64,000 bases of DNA. Origin: Loki-b32 sp964493385 (lineage in GTDB: Archaea > Asgardarchaeota > Lokiarchaeia > Sigyniarchaeales > SOKP01). The notes under the pieces are model-generated. The model was not told the DNA's origin. It saw only the letters and a program-made list of their open reading frames with translations, and made no database searches. Positions 55,109-63,382 of the stretch are shown here, piece by piece. The stretch is taken from the NCBI GenBank assembly GCA_964493385.1, contig CAZBNW010000004.1, forward strand, positions 1 through 64,000. The letters are read 5' to 3'. Numbering within the stretch: the first letter of the stretch is position 1; each line of letters opens with the position of its first letter. A program made the position numbers and the translations under genes.

Positions 55109-56343
55109 ATGGCAAAAATAAATCCAGAAATTTTAGAAGAACAATTAAATGTGTTAAAAGCGGATGGAATCCCTGAAGATTTAATTGATAGAATTAGAGA
55201 AAAAGTAATACATGAGGATTTAGAAGAGGAACAACTCGAATATTTATTAAACAAAATCTTTATTAATTTTAATAATGCTCTTGTAGAAACTTCTGAACCT
55301 GTAGGCACAGTTGCGGCACAATCAATTGGTGAACCTGGGACACAGATGACACTCCGCACTTTCCATTATGCGGGCGTAGAGGGAGACAGATAACTGTCTT
55401 CTGCGTAAAAGAGTTTTCTGTCACCCAAGGTTTACCCAGATTAATAGAAATCGTAGATGCTCGTAGATTTCCTTCAACACCACAAATGGAAATACATCTC
55501 GAACATCCTTATAATGAGAGCGAAGAGAAAGCAATCGAAGTTCATAATCGTATCGAACAAATACGTATCGAACAAATAACTCATGATGTTGATTTAGATT
55601 TTGTGAATTGGAATATTGTAATAAATATAATTCCTGAAATATGCGAAAAAAAAGGGATCGATATTAATGAGATTCCAGAAATTTTAAAACGATACAAGAA
55701 AAAAGGGACGATAAGACGTGAAGGAAATTCAATTATCATCGATCCGGGAATAGAAGATCTACAAAATTTGCAAAAACTAAGAGAAAAGGTCCTGAAAAAG
55801 GTTGTAAAAGGAATAAGAGGAGTTAAAAGAGGATTATTGACTCCCTCAGATGATAATAACGAATGGATAATTAAAACCGAAGGTACTAATATGCAAAGTG
55901 TAATCCAGATAGAGGGAGTAGATGTAACAAGAACCGTTTCAAACCATATTCACGAAATTGAAAAATTATATGGTATTGAAGCAGCGCGTCAAATGATAAT
56001 AAAGGAATCTCAAAAAGTCCTTGAACAACAAGGATTAGATGTAGACTTAAGACATCTACTAATTTTAGCAGATTTAATGTGTTATTCTGGCTCAATTCAG
56101 TCTATTGGAAGACATGGAATTTCAGGCTCAAAATCGAGTGTCTTCGCTCGAGCTGCTTTTGAAGTAACAGTCAATCAATTGCTTGATGCGGGGCTTTATG
56201 GAGAGGAAGAACGTTTGCTAGGGATCCCTGAGAACGTAATTGTGGGTCAAATTAGCCCAATTGGCTCAGGGAGGGTTTCAATAATGTTTGATCTTGATGC
56301 TAACTTAGATTTATTAAAAAAGAAGAAAAAAAGACGTAGATAA
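55109..56343 (+). CDS. rpoA2: DNA-directed RNA polymerase subunit A'' (rpoA2) with 29-nt intron-like insertion
   Basis: Second part of the split largest subunit. Exon 1 (55109-55379) ends within the trigger loop, AQSIGEPGTQMTLRTFHYAGV. Exon 2 (55409-56343) resumes with EFSVTQGLPRLIEIVDARR, then the jaw and the C-terminal DDxxGTD-like region SIGRHGISGSKSSVFARAAF. Without splicing the frame hits UAA at 55391. Removal of the 29 nt between them restores the universal sequence and gives 401 residues, a normal length. The insertion has bulge-helix-bulge features (see intron entry). It is followed by rpl30e and nusA. Confidence 0.9.
55380..55408 (+). other. Putative 29-nt bulge-helix-bulge intron in rpoA2
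   Basis: GCGT 55374-55377 (exon side) can pair with GCGT 55403-55406 (insert side) as four pairs, G-U, C-G, G-C, U-G. A three-base bulge AGA (55378-55380) lies before a nine-pair hairpin, GGGAGACAG with CTGTCTTCT around the loop ATAA (55381-55402). A three-base bulge AAA (55407-55409) follows the second GCGT. This is the archaeal splicing-endonuclease layout. Cutting at symmetrical points removes 29 nt and gives Val-Glu-Glu-Phe or Val-Lys-Glu-Phe. No clear outer helix in the exons is seen, so the motif is a relaxed form. Confidence 0.75.
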
Positions 56344-56451
56344 ACGAAAACTTTTAATAAGGAAGATTTATCTTAAACGTGCTAAAAAAAAATTAAAAAT
56401 TAAAAAAGTATTATTCTTATTACTTATTATAAGATATCGATTGAATATACC

Positions 56452-56823
56452 ATGGCAAATAGAAAGAGTAAGGATGTTGCTGGTAAAGTTGATCTAAGTA
56501 GAAAAAAAAAAAAAGAATTTGATGTTGGTACCAATATTAAAGTTGCTTATAAAACTGGCAAAATAGTATACGGTAAAAATCAAATCCTTAAAAACTTAAG
56601 GGAGAATCCCTTTAAAATGCTCATTGTGAGTAAAAATTGCCCAACAGAATTAATGAGTCAAGTAAATTATTATAATTCTCTTTTAAAAGATGAAATCTTT
56701 ATCTATAACTATAAAGGTTCAAGTTGGGATTTAGGGTTAGCATGTGCTAAACCATATATGATTTCTATTATAGGAGTAATTGATTTTGGAGATTCAGATT
56801 TAATATCTTTAAAAACTAAATAA
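56452..56823 (+). CDS. rpl30e: Large ribosomal subunit protein L30e
   Basis: A 123-residue protein with the L7Ae/L30e fold: TGKIVYGKNQILKNLRENPFK, then LIVSKNCPTELMSQVNYY and the C-terminal GSSWDLGLACAKPYMIS. The N-terminal 20 residues are a Lys-rich extension beyond other archaeal L30e proteins. Its position between rpoA2 and nusA is standard for archaea. Confidence 0.92.
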   Translation: MANRKSKDVAGKVDLSRKKKKEFDVGTNIKVAYKTGKIVYGKNQILKNLRENPFKMLIVSKNCPTELMSQVNYYNSLLKDEIFIYNYKGSSWDLGLACAKPYMISIIGVIDFGDSDLISLKTK

Positions 56824-56851
56824 TTTTAACTACATTTCGCTAGATTTTTAC

Positions 56852-57328
56852 ATGTTAAAAAAGAATATTAAAATTGATCGGGAAGCAATGGAGCTTATTT
56901 CGTTATTCAATAATATCTCCGGTGCTATTATAAAAGACTGTCTTATTTTTAAATCACCAGAAAATGGGACCGAAATCATCATTTTTTTAGTAAAAGAACA
57001 AGATGTAGGAAAAGCCATTGGAAAAGCCGGTGAACATGTTAAAGATTTAAAGTCAAAACTCCAAAAAAAGATAGATGTTATTGCATTTTCAGAGGATCTA
57101 AACCATTTCATCCAGAATATCTTACAAACTACTAAAAATTCTATAATGGTTCAGAATATTGAAATAAAGGAGAGTAGAAATCTAAAGAAGACTGTGATAA
57201 TTACAGTACGACCTCAAGATCGTGGTAAAGCTATTGGTAAAGATGGTTCAATGATAAGGAAAATAAAAGAAATAGTTTTAAGGTATTTCGAAGTTGATAA
57301 TGTAATCATCAATACAAAGAATATCTGA
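56852..57328 (+). CDS. nusA: NusA-like transcription factor (two KH domains)
   Basis: A 158-residue archaeal NusA, shorter than bacterial NusA because it has only the two KH domains. The loops are GKAIGKAGEHVKDLK and GKAIGKDGSMIRKIK. It binds RNA and is thought to act with the polymerase during elongation or termination. The gene starts 28 bp after rpl30e and ends with UGA, then the cluster is interrupted by a peptidase gene. Confidence 0.93.
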   Translation: MLKKNIKIDREAMELISLFNNISGAIIKDCLIFKSPENGTEIIIFLVKEQDVGKAIGKAGEHVKDLKSKLQKKIDVIAFSEDLNHFIQNILQTTKNSIMVQNIEIKESRNLKKTVIITVRPQDRGKAIGKDGSMIRKIKEIVLRYFEVDNVIINTKNI

Positions 57329-57391
57329 ATTTTTTTTCAGAAATTATTCTTACATTTAGTTCTTAATTTAATTTAAAAATTAGTCATCAAA

Positions 57392-58648
57392 GTGATTTAT
57401 ATTTCAACATTAAAACTATATGAGGAGCAAGCTGCAATTAATCATGTTAAATCGTTAAGTTTCAATCGTTATGCAGCAACTGATGGTGAAACTAAAACTA
57501 TAAATTATATCTTAAAAGAATTGGATAAAGAGAAAGTTGATCCTAAAGTAGAGTCTTTTGAGTGGGCTAAAACATTGACAAAATTAATGAAGTTAGTTTA
57601 TATATATATCTTTATTTTTATTTTAATTTGCCAAATTCTTTTATTGTATCCAATTATTACTTGGACAATTCTTCCTCTTGATGGATTATTTATTATGATA
57701 TTATTTTTAGGAAGAAAACACTTATTTGATCACACACGAATTTCATACATTGGTAAGAAGAGAGAGTCAAAAAATGTTATAGCAACAATACAAGCAAAAG
57801 ATTTACATCCTAAAAGGCCAGTTATTATTTTTTCAGCTCATCATGATTCTGTCTCATCATTATTTCCAACCAAAATGATGAAGATAATACATATTACGGC
57901 TGTCGTCCTTCTTCTTTCCTATATAATTATAAATATAGTTATTTCAATTTGGTCGATCATTGTCATTTTTACTTTTTTTTCGATTGATTTTGGATATCTG
58001 CTAATAAGAAATATATCCTTAATTATTGGCATTGTAATCATGATAGAATTTTTCATTTCATTTTTTAATAAAAAAATAAATAAATCTATTGGTTCTGTAG
58101 ATAATGCTTCAGGTGTTGCAATTTTATTAGAGTTGGCTAAACTAGTTAAAAAAAATCCCCTTGAAAGAACTGATGTAATCTTTTTATGGTGTGGCGCGGA
58201 GGAGATGGGACTCTGGGGATCGAAACAATATTGTTCTAAACATTTCGAAGAATTAGATACTGATTATGACTTGAATAAATCATATAACATTAACATAGAT
58301 ATGGTCGGTACTTATATAGGTTTAATTGAGAAAACTGGGGTAATAAAAAAGAAAAAATTAAATGAAAATCTGAATGATGTCTTAAAAGCATCCGATACAC
58401 AACAGAAAATTCCATCTGAGAAAGCAAAAATGTCATTTGGTTCTGGGAGTGATCATTTAGTTTTTCGTGCATTTGTAGAAAAGGCAAAAAGAAAAGGCTT
58501 TCAAGTTTGTCGTTTTTTATCAAATAATGATTCAAAATATATACATTCTAAAAAAGATACTCCTGAATTGTGCTCTGCTGAAAATCTAAATAGCTGTATT
58601 GAAATTTGCTATAATGCTATAAAAAGCCTTGATCTGCGAGTTGAATAA
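57392..58648 (+). CDS. M28-family membrane peptidase inserted in the str-like cluster
   Basis: Metal ligands of M28 aminopeptidases are present: His and Asp in SAHHDS (residues 150-152), bridging Asp in SVDNASG (237), EE in CGAEEMG (270-271), Asp in NIDMVGT and His in GSDHLVF. Two membrane helices lie at about 64-106, and a further hydrophobic segment of about 65 residues (163-227) is inserted between the first ligand pair and the bridging Asp, inside the catalytic domain. The gene separates nusA from rps12, where archaea normally have none. Substrate unknown. The start is GTG 57392. Confidence 0.8.
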   Translation: MIYISTLKLYEEQAAINHVKSLSFNRYAATDGETKTINYILKELDKEKVDPKVESFEWAKTLTKLMKLVYIYIFIFILICQILLLYPIITWTILPLDGLFIMILFLGRKHLFDHTRISYIGKKRESKNVIATIQAKDLHPKRPVIIFSAHHDSVSSLFPTKMMKIIHITAVVLLLSYIIINIVISIWSIIVIFTFFSIDFGYLLIRNISLIIGIVIMIEFFISFFNKKINKSIGSVDNASGVAILLELAKLVKKNPLERTDVIFLWCGAEEMGLWGSKQYCSKHFEELDTDYDLNKSYNINIDMVGTYIGLIEKTGVIKKKKLNENLNDVLKASDTQQKIPSEKAKMSFGSGSDHLVFRAFVEKAKRKGFQVCRFLSNNDSKYIHSKKDTPELCSAENLNSCIEICYNAIKSLDLRVE

Positions 58649-58746
58649 CTTATTCAAAAGTAGCAATGTTTCATAATATACATAAATTTTAAGTTTAAAG
58701 AATCATTTTTTCTTCTACTAAAGTTCAATCAATTAATAATTAAAAG

Positions 58747-59190
58747 GTGTTAGATATAGGTAGCCCAAAAGGACTCTATGCTGCTCGAAAGCTTCAAACT
58801 AATAGAAAGAAATTTCGTTGGTCCAAGACCAAGTATAAAAGAAGAAAACTTCAATTGAAAAAACGAGTAGACCCTCTTGAGGGATCATGTCAAGCTCTTG
58901 GCATTGTTCTTCAAAAAGTTGGGAGAGAAAGTAAACAACCTAACTCAGCAATAAGAAAATGTGTAAGAATTCAATTGAAAAAGAATGGTAAAGGAGTAAC
59001 TGCATTCTTACCTGGAGATGGAGCTTTAAATTTTATTGAAGAACATGACCGAGTCATTGTTGAAGGAATTGGCGGGGCAAAAGGAAGGAGTATTGGAGAC
59101 CTTCCTGGCGTAAGATATAAAGTTGTAAAGGTAAATGGTGTCAGTTTGGAGGCATTGCTTCAAGGAAAGAAGGAAAAACCGCTGCGATAA
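58747..59190 (+). CDS. rps12: Small ribosomal subunit protein S12
   Basis: A 147-residue uS12 with PKGLYAARKLQ at the N-terminus and the universal KQPNSAIRKCVRIQL near residue 60, then GDGALNFIEEHDRVIVEGIGG and LPGVRYKVVKVNGV. It begins at GTG 58747 behind AAAAGG. uS12 helps decode at the A site. It is followed by rps7, as in all archaea, but not by the elongation factor genes seen in many. Confidence 0.95.
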   Translation: MLDIGSPKGLYAARKLQTNRKKFRWSKTKYKRRKLQLKKRVDPLEGSCQALGIVLQKVGRESKQPNSAIRKCVRIQLKKNGKGVTAFLPGDGALNFIEEHDRVIVEGIGGAKGRSIGDLPGVRYKVVKVNGVSLEALLQGKKEKPLR

Positions 59191-59208
59191 TCATTGAGGT
59201 AAGTAAAT

Positions 59209-59826
59209 ATGAGCAAAACTAAAAAAGAAATAAAACTTTTTAATAAATGGCCTTTTAAGGACTTAAAAGTTAGAGATAGAACTCTTGAAAACTACATAAA
59301 TTTAAAACCTATTATAGTACCTCATTCTGCAGGGAGACATGAGCATAAGCGATTTTGGAAGTCTTCAAAAGTCTCAGTTATTGAACGTTTTTCTAATAGA
59401 TTGCTCTCTCCCGGTTTTATTGGCAGTAAAATTAAGGGCCATAAAAGTTCTTACAATTCTGGTAAAAAAAGCAAATTATTAAAAAGTTTAGAAAATGCTT
59501 TTACATTAATAGAGCTACTCACTGAGCAAAATCCTATTCAAATTTTAGTAGATGCTATCTGTAATTCTGCACCGCGAGAAGAAACAACCAAAATTGCGAT
59601 GGGAGGTATCTCCTATGCATCAGCCGTAGATATAGCCCCACAACGCCGAGTTGACTTAGCTATAAAGTATATCGTTCAAGCAATCGGTGCAAGATCACAT
59701 GCAAATGTGAAGATGTTCGAAGAAAATTTAACCCAAGAACTAATATTAGCAGCAAATAATAGTCAAGAATCTAGAGCTGTAAAGCGAAAAGATGAAATCG
59801 AGAGAATTGCTGTTTCTGCACGATAA
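59209..59826 (+). CDS. rps7: Small ribosomal subunit protein S7
   Basis: A 205-residue uS7 of the archaeal type, with INLKPIIVPHSAGRHEHKRF at the N-terminus and the conserved IQILVDAICNSAPREETTKI. ARSHANVKMFEENLTQELI is near the C-terminus. uS7 binds the 3' major domain of 16S rRNA. It starts 18 bp after rps12, with GAGGTAAG giving a good ribosome site. A 264-bp AT-rich stretch without a visible gene follows. Confidence 0.95.
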   Translation: MSKTKKEIKLFNKWPFKDLKVRDRTLENYINLKPIIVPHSAGRHEHKRFWKSSKVSVIERFSNRLLSPGFIGSKIKGHKSSYNSGKKSKLLKSLENAFTLIELLTEQNPIQILVDAICNSAPREETTKIAMGGISYASAVDIAPQRRVDLAIKYIVQAIGARSHANVKMFEENLTQELILAANNSQESRAVKRKDEIERIAVSAR

Positions 59827-60090
59827 ACATATTCAAGAATTTTAACAAATCACTTTTTATAAAAAAGAATCCTTATTATGGTAATTTGCTAAAGATAATA
59901 TATCTTGGATTGGAAAAAAACTTCTATATTTTAATATAAATTATATTTGAAAGACTTTTTACTTCAAAAATTTACCATTTTCTTTTAAATAGTACTATAG
60001 AATTATTGTTGCATAGGGATATTAATGATATATCAATTTCTATATAACTCATTTTTAGATTTAATCACTTATTTAAGGAGGTAATGAAGG

Positions 60091-60327
60091 ATTAAAGCAC
60101 TTAAAAAAAGGATATGGTTGATTGAACACAAAAAAATGCAAGAAATGAGTCCAAAGGAATACTATAGCGAAATTTTTAAGGAAATTGTACAAGAAATTAA
60201 AAATAATGAAAAGAGTATTGGAAGATTTGTTATCTGACCTATTTGTAATACTAAGAATTTGTCTATCAATAAACTTTGTCATAAATGTGGCAAGAAAAAT
60301 AACCGTTTGATTGAAAAATATCTTTAA
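60091..60327 (+). CDS. Small zinc-ribbon protein with in-frame UGA, probable AUU start
   Basis: AAGGAGGT (60075-60082) is followed eight bases later by ATT 60091, which opens a frame to TAA 60327 with one UGA at 60235-60237 (codon 49). The product has a charged helical N-terminus (LIEHKKMQEMSPKEYYSE) and, after the UGA, PICNTKNLSINKLCHKCGKK. The UGA stands exactly at the first position of the zinc-ribbon CxxC, so it could be a changed Cys codon or a recoded one. TTG 60118 and ATG 60136 are possible starts. No SECIS is evident. It could be a decaying gene. Confidence 0.5.
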
Positions 60328-60385
60328 ATTTGTTTTTAAAATTAAGCTTAAAGATAGATATCAAATAAATAAAAAAAAATAATAA

Positions 60386-61048
60386 TTATTGAGGTGTCCC
60401 ACAAAACACACAATATTTTGCTCCAGGTTCAGCTGGTGCTCCACATTGCTGACAGAAATTGGTATGTCCCTCAACTTTATATTTTGCATGAGTTCGAGAA
60501 GTTTGAACAACTTCAAATTCACTTAAATTTGTTCCACAACTATGACAGAATTTCGGATTTCCTTTCACTTTTATACCACAAGATGGGCAAATCATAAGAA
60601 CTCTTGTACCACACTCTTGACAAAATTCCCACTTACCTTCAATTTGTTTTCCACATTTTGAGCAAAATTTTACTTCTTTTGCAGCATATTCTAGAATAGT
60701 AAAAAAGATGGCTAAAATAAGCGTGGATCCAATGGGGATTAGAGGGATCCAATAATCATAAGGTGGGAAAACAGCGACTTGGAGAATAAGCATTACCAAA
60801 GTCGTTATTGCAAATATTGTCCAAAATCCAATCATCCCAAATTTAACTTTTCTTTTACTAGAAAAATCTATAATTGTCCCTATGATAGCGAATATGAGGA
60901 CTGTTCCAATTGGAATTGGCATCCAAAACTGAAAACCATAAAAAACACCTTCAGCAAGAATAATCATTACAAACGTAGTTATTATAAATAATGCCCACAA
61001 ACCAATAGTACCCATACTGATTTTTTTTTTAATTTCATTCCAACTCAT
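60386..61048 (-). CDS. Membrane protein with duplicated helix pair and zinc ribbons, 220 aa
   Basis: The first 125 residues contain two tandem copies of a two-helix unit (MGTIGLWALFIITTFVMII and MIGFWTIFAITTLVMLIL begin the copies), giving four membrane helices. The C-terminal half holds zinc ribbons: CSKCGKQIEG with CQECGTR, CPSCGIKV with CHSCGTN, and CQQCGAPA with CVFCGTPQ. Such double zinc-ribbon (DZR-like) tails occur in many archaeal membrane proteins of unknown role. It is divergent from the NrdD-like gene. Confidence 0.65.
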   Translation of the reverse strand: MSWNEIKKKISMGTIGLWALFIITTFVMIILAEGVFYGFQFWMPIPIGTVLIFAIIGTIIDFSSKRKVKFGMIGFWTIFAITTLVMLILQVAVFPPYDYWIPLIPIGSTLILAIFFTILEYAAKEVKFCSKCGKQIEGKWEFCQECGTRVLMICPSCGIKVKGNPKFCHSCGTNLSEFEVVQTSRTHAKYKVEGHTNFCQQCGAPAEPGAKYCVFCGTPQ

Positions 61049-61123
61049 AAAAAAACCGTTTCTATTAATTAAGTTTTAAAATAATACATATTACTTATAA
61101 TGTTTATATATTTTATAAAAAAT

Positions 61124-61138
61124 AATTGGAGTCCAATT
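61124..61138. promoter_or_regulatory. 15-bp palindrome, possible operator
   Basis: AATTGGA-G-TCCAATT is a perfect palindrome around one G, in a 314-bp AT-rich divergent region between the zinc-ribbon membrane gene and the winged-helix/NrdD-like gene. Nothing else in this region is clear. It lies about 75 bp before the first gene and 225 bp before the second. A winged-helix regulator binding such a site would be natural, but chance cannot be excluded. Confidence 0.35.
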
Positions 61139-61362
61139 TTATTTGTTAAAATAAAGAGTAAAGATGAGATTTAGAAGTTAAATTTCTTATAGATAAAATT
61201 AATTTGACTATGAGATTAATTCTCTTAAATTAAAGTTTCATATCACCTACATATTATTAATTTTCATAGATAGCCTAGAAAATTCCTTAATTTTTATATA
61301 ATAGCTAAACATAATATTTATTTAAACAGAATTAAAGAAACAGAACAGGGTCAATAAGTAAA

Positions 61363-63345
61363 GTGGATACCGACAAAAATCAAGATATTTTAGAAAAGCA
61401 ACTAAAAGTATTAGGTAAAAAGGTTAGGATTGATATTTTAAAAAAATTAAAAAACACTCAAACTCCATTATCGTTTTCAAAGCTTCAAAAAGAGGTTTTA
61501 GGAAATAATCTTTCTTCTGTTAATTTGTCATTCCATCTAAATACTTTAAAAATGGGTGAATTAATTTTATCATCAGAAGAAGGTTATTCAATTACTTTAT
61601 TAGGGGAACAAATTATAGATAAGATTTCGTCTATTGAGCAAATTCTAAATAAACAACACAAGGCAAGGATGATCCGAACCTCAAAATATTCTAAGGAACT
61701 ATTTGATTCAAGAAAAATTGAGGAATATTTAGTGAAAGAAGGTGAATTAGAGCGATTTTTAGCTAAACAAATTGCCCATGAAGTAGAAGAGCGTCTCTCT
61801 AAGACAAATATAGAATATATGACTACACCCTTGATGCGTGAGTATATTAATGCAGTTTTATTAGAAAATGGTTTAGAGGAAGTCAGACACAAGTTAACTC
61901 GATTAGGAACTCCTCCATTCGAAGTATTTCAATTATTTGATTCAAAAAAGTGTGAGATTAGGCCTGAAAACTTTATTAAAAGATTAGGTTCTGATGTTTC
62001 TGAACAGTTTTTACTTCTTAACCTTTTGCCTAAGAACCTAGCCGATCTATATTTATCTGGAGAAATTGCCTTACTCTATTTGAATTATTGGAGTTTAAGG
62101 CCATTAAGTTTGTATATAAACACAAAAACAATAATTAATTATCTTTTCAAAACTCATTCATATTCTTCACAGAAAATTAAAGGATCTACAGATTATACAG
62201 ATTTTCTTATTCACTTTTTTGATCTGTTATATACACTAAACCAATTTTATTCCGAAGACTTATTTCTAGGCGATTTCAATACTCAATTTCTCTCTTATTT
62301 TGAATTACCAAAAACAAAATCATTCAATTTTAATTTATTAACTTCTCAAATGCTTAGGTTCAATAACTTCTTTAATGATGGTAAAACACATTTATCATTG
62401 AACTTTAATTATAATAGAGAATTAGTAGAAAACTTTGCAATTCAGAATCAGATTGATGAACAATTTCTTAATTCTTTAAATATACAAAATAGAGACCGCA
62501 CAAAACCACTACTATTTTTTGAGTGGTTGACGCTTTTATCATCAGAATCGGGAAGTGGTATCAGAAAAAGTCTTCTTACTGATTCTAATAAAAATAATCT
62601 AATTATCTATAATAAAGATTATTCAGATTTATTAAATTCAACCATAATTCAAATACCAAATCCTAAAGAGGAAAAAATTATTTTAGACAAGATCTTAGTG
62701 AATTTACACATGATATCAGTAGAGGCAAAGCAAAATGATGATTTATTTTTAGATTTACTACAAGATAAATTAAATTCTATATTTGAATTATTTAAATATA
62801 AAGATAAATTAGTTCAAAAAAGGCTAAATTCTCTTAAACAATGGAATTTCTTAATTTCTCGGATTTTAAATAAGAATATAAGACATCTATTTGGAGAAGC
62901 TTTAAAGGCCATTAGTTTTTTCGGCTTAAATGAAGCTATTTTAAATCATTGCGGAATTGAACTCGATAGAACAGAAAGCAGTGAAGCTTTTGCGCTAAAA
63001 ATCCTATCAAAAATGAAAAATATTATTGAGGAAAGAAATGAAGTTGATAACAATTATTTTATTCTAAGTCAACCACATTATGATTCTTATTTGAAAGATT
63101 CCTACCATAATGGTATGGCACAATACAAACAAAAAATAAATGGATATTCTTCAAGAATAATTAGAAGTGAATCAAATCTTTCCTTGAATAAAAAAATCAA
63201 ATTATTCAAAAAATTTCAAAAAATCCTCAATGGAGGGACTTTATTTATAGAAAAAAAACCACTTGAAATGTCATATCAAAAATTTTTAAAAACTTTATTT
63301 GAATCCAAAATAGGTGCGATTTCTTTAAGTGATTGCATATTCTAA
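61363..63345 (+). CDS. ArsR-like winged helix fused to ATP-cone and NrdD-like domain, 660 aa
   Basis: Residues 8-90 form an ArsR-type winged helix (LGKKVRIDILKKLKNTQTPLSFSKL and SFHLNTLKMGELI). Residues about 103-195 match an ATP-cone (IRTSKYSKELFDSRKIEEYL, MTTPLMREYINAVLLENGL, HKLTRLGTPPFEVFQLF). The rest resembles anaerobic ribonucleotide reductase NrdD (LADLYLSGEI, LNYWSLRPLSLYI, LRFNNFFNDGKTHLSLNFN, NGGTLFIE). The protein stops at AISLSDCIF, before the zinc site and the glycyl-radical RVxGY motif, so it lacks catalysis. It may sense ATP/dATP and regulate transcription. Confidence 0.7.
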   Translation: MDTDKNQDILEKQLKVLGKKVRIDILKKLKNTQTPLSFSKLQKEVLGNNLSSVNLSFHLNTLKMGELILSSEEGYSITLLGEQIIDKISSIEQILNKQHKARMIRTSKYSKELFDSRKIEEYLVKEGELERFLAKQIAHEVEERLSKTNIEYMTTPLMREYINAVLLENGLEEVRHKLTRLGTPPFEVFQLFDSKKCEIRPENFIKRLGSDVSEQFLLLNLLPKNLADLYLSGEIALLYLNYWSLRPLSLYINTKTIINYLFKTHSYSSQKIKGSTDYTDFLIHFFDLLYTLNQFYSEDLFLGDFNTQFLSYFELPKTKSFNFNLLTSQMLRFNNFFNDGKTHLSLNFNYNRELVENFAIQNQIDEQFLNSLNIQNRDRTKPLLFFEWLTLLSSESGSGIRKSLLTDSNKNNLIIYNKDYSDLLNSTIIQIPNPKEEKIILDKILVNLHMISVEAKQNDDLFLDLLQDKLNSIFELFKYKDKLVQKRLNSLKQWNFLISRILNKNIRHLFGEALKAISFFGLNEAILNHCGIELDRTESSEAFALKILSKMKNIIEERNEVDNNYFILSQPHYDSYLKDSYHNGMAQYKQKINGYSSRIIRSESNLSLNKKIKLFKKFQKILNGGTLFIEKKPLEMSYQKFLKTLFESKIGAISLSDCIF

Positions 63346-63382
63346 AAAGCAGAATAAAAAACTAGAACAAATTCTTTAAAAT

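Noticed and set aside
55109..55393. A truncated A'' pseudogene ending at UAA 55391
   Set aside because: The downstream frame is full-length and highly conserved, and a single 29-nt removal joins both parts without loss of any conserved residue; an intron-like insertion explains this better than decay of an essential gene.
55378..55410. An intein in RpoA''
   Set aside because: The insertion is only 29 nt, contains stops and cannot encode protein-splicing motifs.
59827..60074. A gene between rps7 and the zinc-ribbon protein
   Set aside because: The stretch is AT-rich with frequent stops in all frames and no ribosome site except the one used at 60075-60082.
60084..60095. ATG 60084 as start after the strong Shine-Dalgarno
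   Set aside because: It is only one base from the Shine-Dalgarno and its frame stops after three codons.
7056..60327. An alternative genetic code with UGA as sense codon
   Set aside because: Several genes, including rpoF, rsmA, nusA, GH57 and a CPBP protein, end properly with UGA just where their families end.
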